64,000 nt of DNA from assembly GCA_023333565.1 (NCBI GenBank), contig JAJKFH010003937.1:124001-188000 (forward strand), read 5' to 3'. A program made the translations under genes and the position numbers. Shown here piece by piece: positions 62,421 to 64,000 of this stretch (positions are counted from its first letter, which is position 1; every line of letters starts with the position of its first letter). The stretch comes from Puffinus mauretanicus (Eukaryota > Chordata > Aves > Procellariiformes > Procellariidae). The notes below the pieces were generated by a model, which made no database searches, was not told where the DNA came from, and saw nothing but the letters and a program-made list of their open reading frames with translations.

Positions 62421-64000
62421 GCAGAAAACTACGGACCACAGCACATCAGGTGTTAACCATCTCTTAGACAACTTTAGTCTTCATCTTTTTTTTTTTTTTT
62501 TTTAATATATAATTTGGGAAAGGAACTAGCACCAGATAAAATGCAAAAGCACAAAAAGGTGCCACTCCACCAAACAAGAACTGCCCTATCGCCATAGCTA
62601 TTTTGCAAAATAAAGCACCACGTGAGGTGTGGTGCTCCTAATTTGTGTTGTGCCATGTTTATGCATCAAAGAAGTTATTTCTGTGTTAACTGAAGTCACT
62701 GCCATGATAAATATCAAACAACTGAGAGTTTTGAGTCACAAAACCCAAGTTACTAAAACAAGAAGGGGTTGCAACTGTTTCAGTCCGTGAAACTTTTACC
62801 TTTAAAAATTAGTACTTTGCCTCCTGAGTAAGCCTGCTGAAGTCACTGAGGTAGCTCAGAGTAACAAAAGTGTAAAGAAATCAAAATAGAAAAATCAAGA
62901 AGCTAATATTTATAAACACTGATCACAGTAATTAGCAACTAGTGAGAAATGTGCTGTGTCCAAGTGGGTTAAAGCTGAAACCGTTCCATCCCAAATACAA
63001 GTCATGTTTATGAGTCTCAGCAACCCCATCACGAGCATTTCTGTCTGCAACCTGAGCCGAATGCAGTCTCGATCCAGAAAGTTAAGAGTGCAACAGACAA
63101 AAATTTCTGATTTATTTGGTACGGTCTTTGGGCATAGGAACAAAAATGACGACAGTGAAGCTTTTCCAACCTTTCTACTACGCACCCAGGCTACGATTCC
63201 TTCAGAACGAGATTTTCTTTTTAAAGGGGCAAGACAATTCAGGTTGAGCATTTCAAACACACGCACTGCAGCTCAGTGCTCATCTCTAGAGAAATAGCAT
63301 TGGGGGTTCAGGGGCAGACCCTCTTTAAATCCCCCTGCCCTGTTCTTCAAGGCTTGCAGTATTCGTTCTTTTTTAACTGTATCCCACTTGACAATTAAGT
63401 TACTTGCATAGGGGCTTTTTGCATAGTTCAGTAATATCAAAGTTAAACCTCTGTTTAAGTTGATTTCATTGTGTTCATTTTTTTTTCATGAATAATAAAA
63501 ATGAAAATTATTAAAGCCACAGCTAGGACTCAGGGTCAAGGATGTACAATATAGATACAGCACCCGTACGTCCAATTCTCTATCCACAGACTGGTAAGGT
63601 GTATCACAGCATCTTTGGTCCGTTTCTCATATGTGATTGGGGAAGATGGGAGAGGATTTTTTTTTATCTCTTACCAGATAACGTGGGTAGTCCTAATAGC
63701 TAGATTCATACTTTTTACATTTTTCAGTGGGCAATGAAAATACAAAATGCAAAAAATACTTCAGACACCTCAATACTTCAGCAACCAACAATAAAAAGAA
63801 CTATTTTTCTTTACCATACAAGCTGGAATATAAATATCTATACACAAAGATACACATGTAAACGCCCAGCCAATGGGTTGTTAAAGGATATCGCTAAGTT
63901 TTGTAGTAGAAAACCAGAAGTCTTCACAGACATATTTCACAGCATTGTTTCCAGTAGCGAAGGTTTTCAGAGACTCGTGTGCGCATCTTTTCGGGCTCCA
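62421..64000. other. non-coding DNA; possible repeat relic at 62820-62880 and a codon-like stretch at 62910-63300
   Basis: A T18 run lies at 62486-62503. At 62820-62880 CTGCTGAAGTCACTGAGG and nearby pieces recall the ancient 'attgaagtcaatggg' repeats, but weakly. Between 62910 and 63300 both strands carry frames of 113-118 codons and CpGs are a little denser. The minus-strand peptide near 63000-63110 looks protein-like but has no good splice sites. No family recognised. Confidence 0.45.
62486..62503. repeat. poly-T run (T18)
   Basis: Eighteen T on the plus strand followed by AATATATAAT. It could be an A-tail of a minus-strand retrocopy, but no body is recognised on the right. Confidence 0.9.

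Noticed and set aside
1..64000. tRNA, rRNA, snRNA or known microRNA genes
   Set aside because: No cloverleaf A/B boxes, rRNA blocks, U6/7SK/Y RNA starts or familiar microRNA seeds in hairpins were seen on reading. tRNAscan-SE and Infernal runs would be decisive.

Overview
This window looks like nuclear DNA of a bird. The strongest evidence is a 2.4 kb CR1 retrotransposon of the avian type on the minus strand (39350-41780), with the octamer tail typical of CR1 3' ends, plus two shorter CR1 tails. There are also faint pieces of MIR-like and other ancient amniote repeats. The rest is AT-rich, CpG-poor single-copy DNA with short poly-A/poly-T runs and microsatellites, as in introns or a gene desert. 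Nothing bacterial, viral or organellar was seen. The species cannot be named from the sequence. || Layout: 1-4.6 kb is plain unique DNA. 4.61-5.19 kb is a pyrimidine-rich minisatellite built of 18-bp half-units in a larger order. 5.2-15 kb is unique DNA with a long polypyrimidine tract, a 22-bp near-palindrome and an exact 27-bp tandem duplication. 15.2-37 kb holds most of the ancient repeat relics. 39.35-41.78 kb is the CR1 element with a decayed ORF2. 41.8-61.6 kb is mostly unique DNA with a possible two-exon gene end near 45.2-45.9 kb (plus strand) and a few relics. 61.6-62.4 kb is the most gene-like or regulatory-like part: a possible terminal coding exon on the minus strand, then a CpG-richer block with a CArg box and a nested inverted repeat. 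|| No complete protein-coding gene, tRNA, rRNA or known small RNA could be supported. The only certain protein homology is the dead CR1 endonuclease/reverse transcriptase. The many 60-180 codon open frames fit chance in 64 kb of DNA this AT-rich, or follow the minisatellite and the CR1 antisense strand. The possible exons are offered at low confidence because each depends on splice-site quality, reading phase and peptide appearance, not on a recognised family. The simplest reading is a gene desert or very large intron(s), perhaps between the 3' ends of two convergent genes. || I found no undescribed biological system that can be defended. The items most worth checking are the 62 kb block, the 61.6 kb and 45.2 kb exon candidates and the minisatellite.
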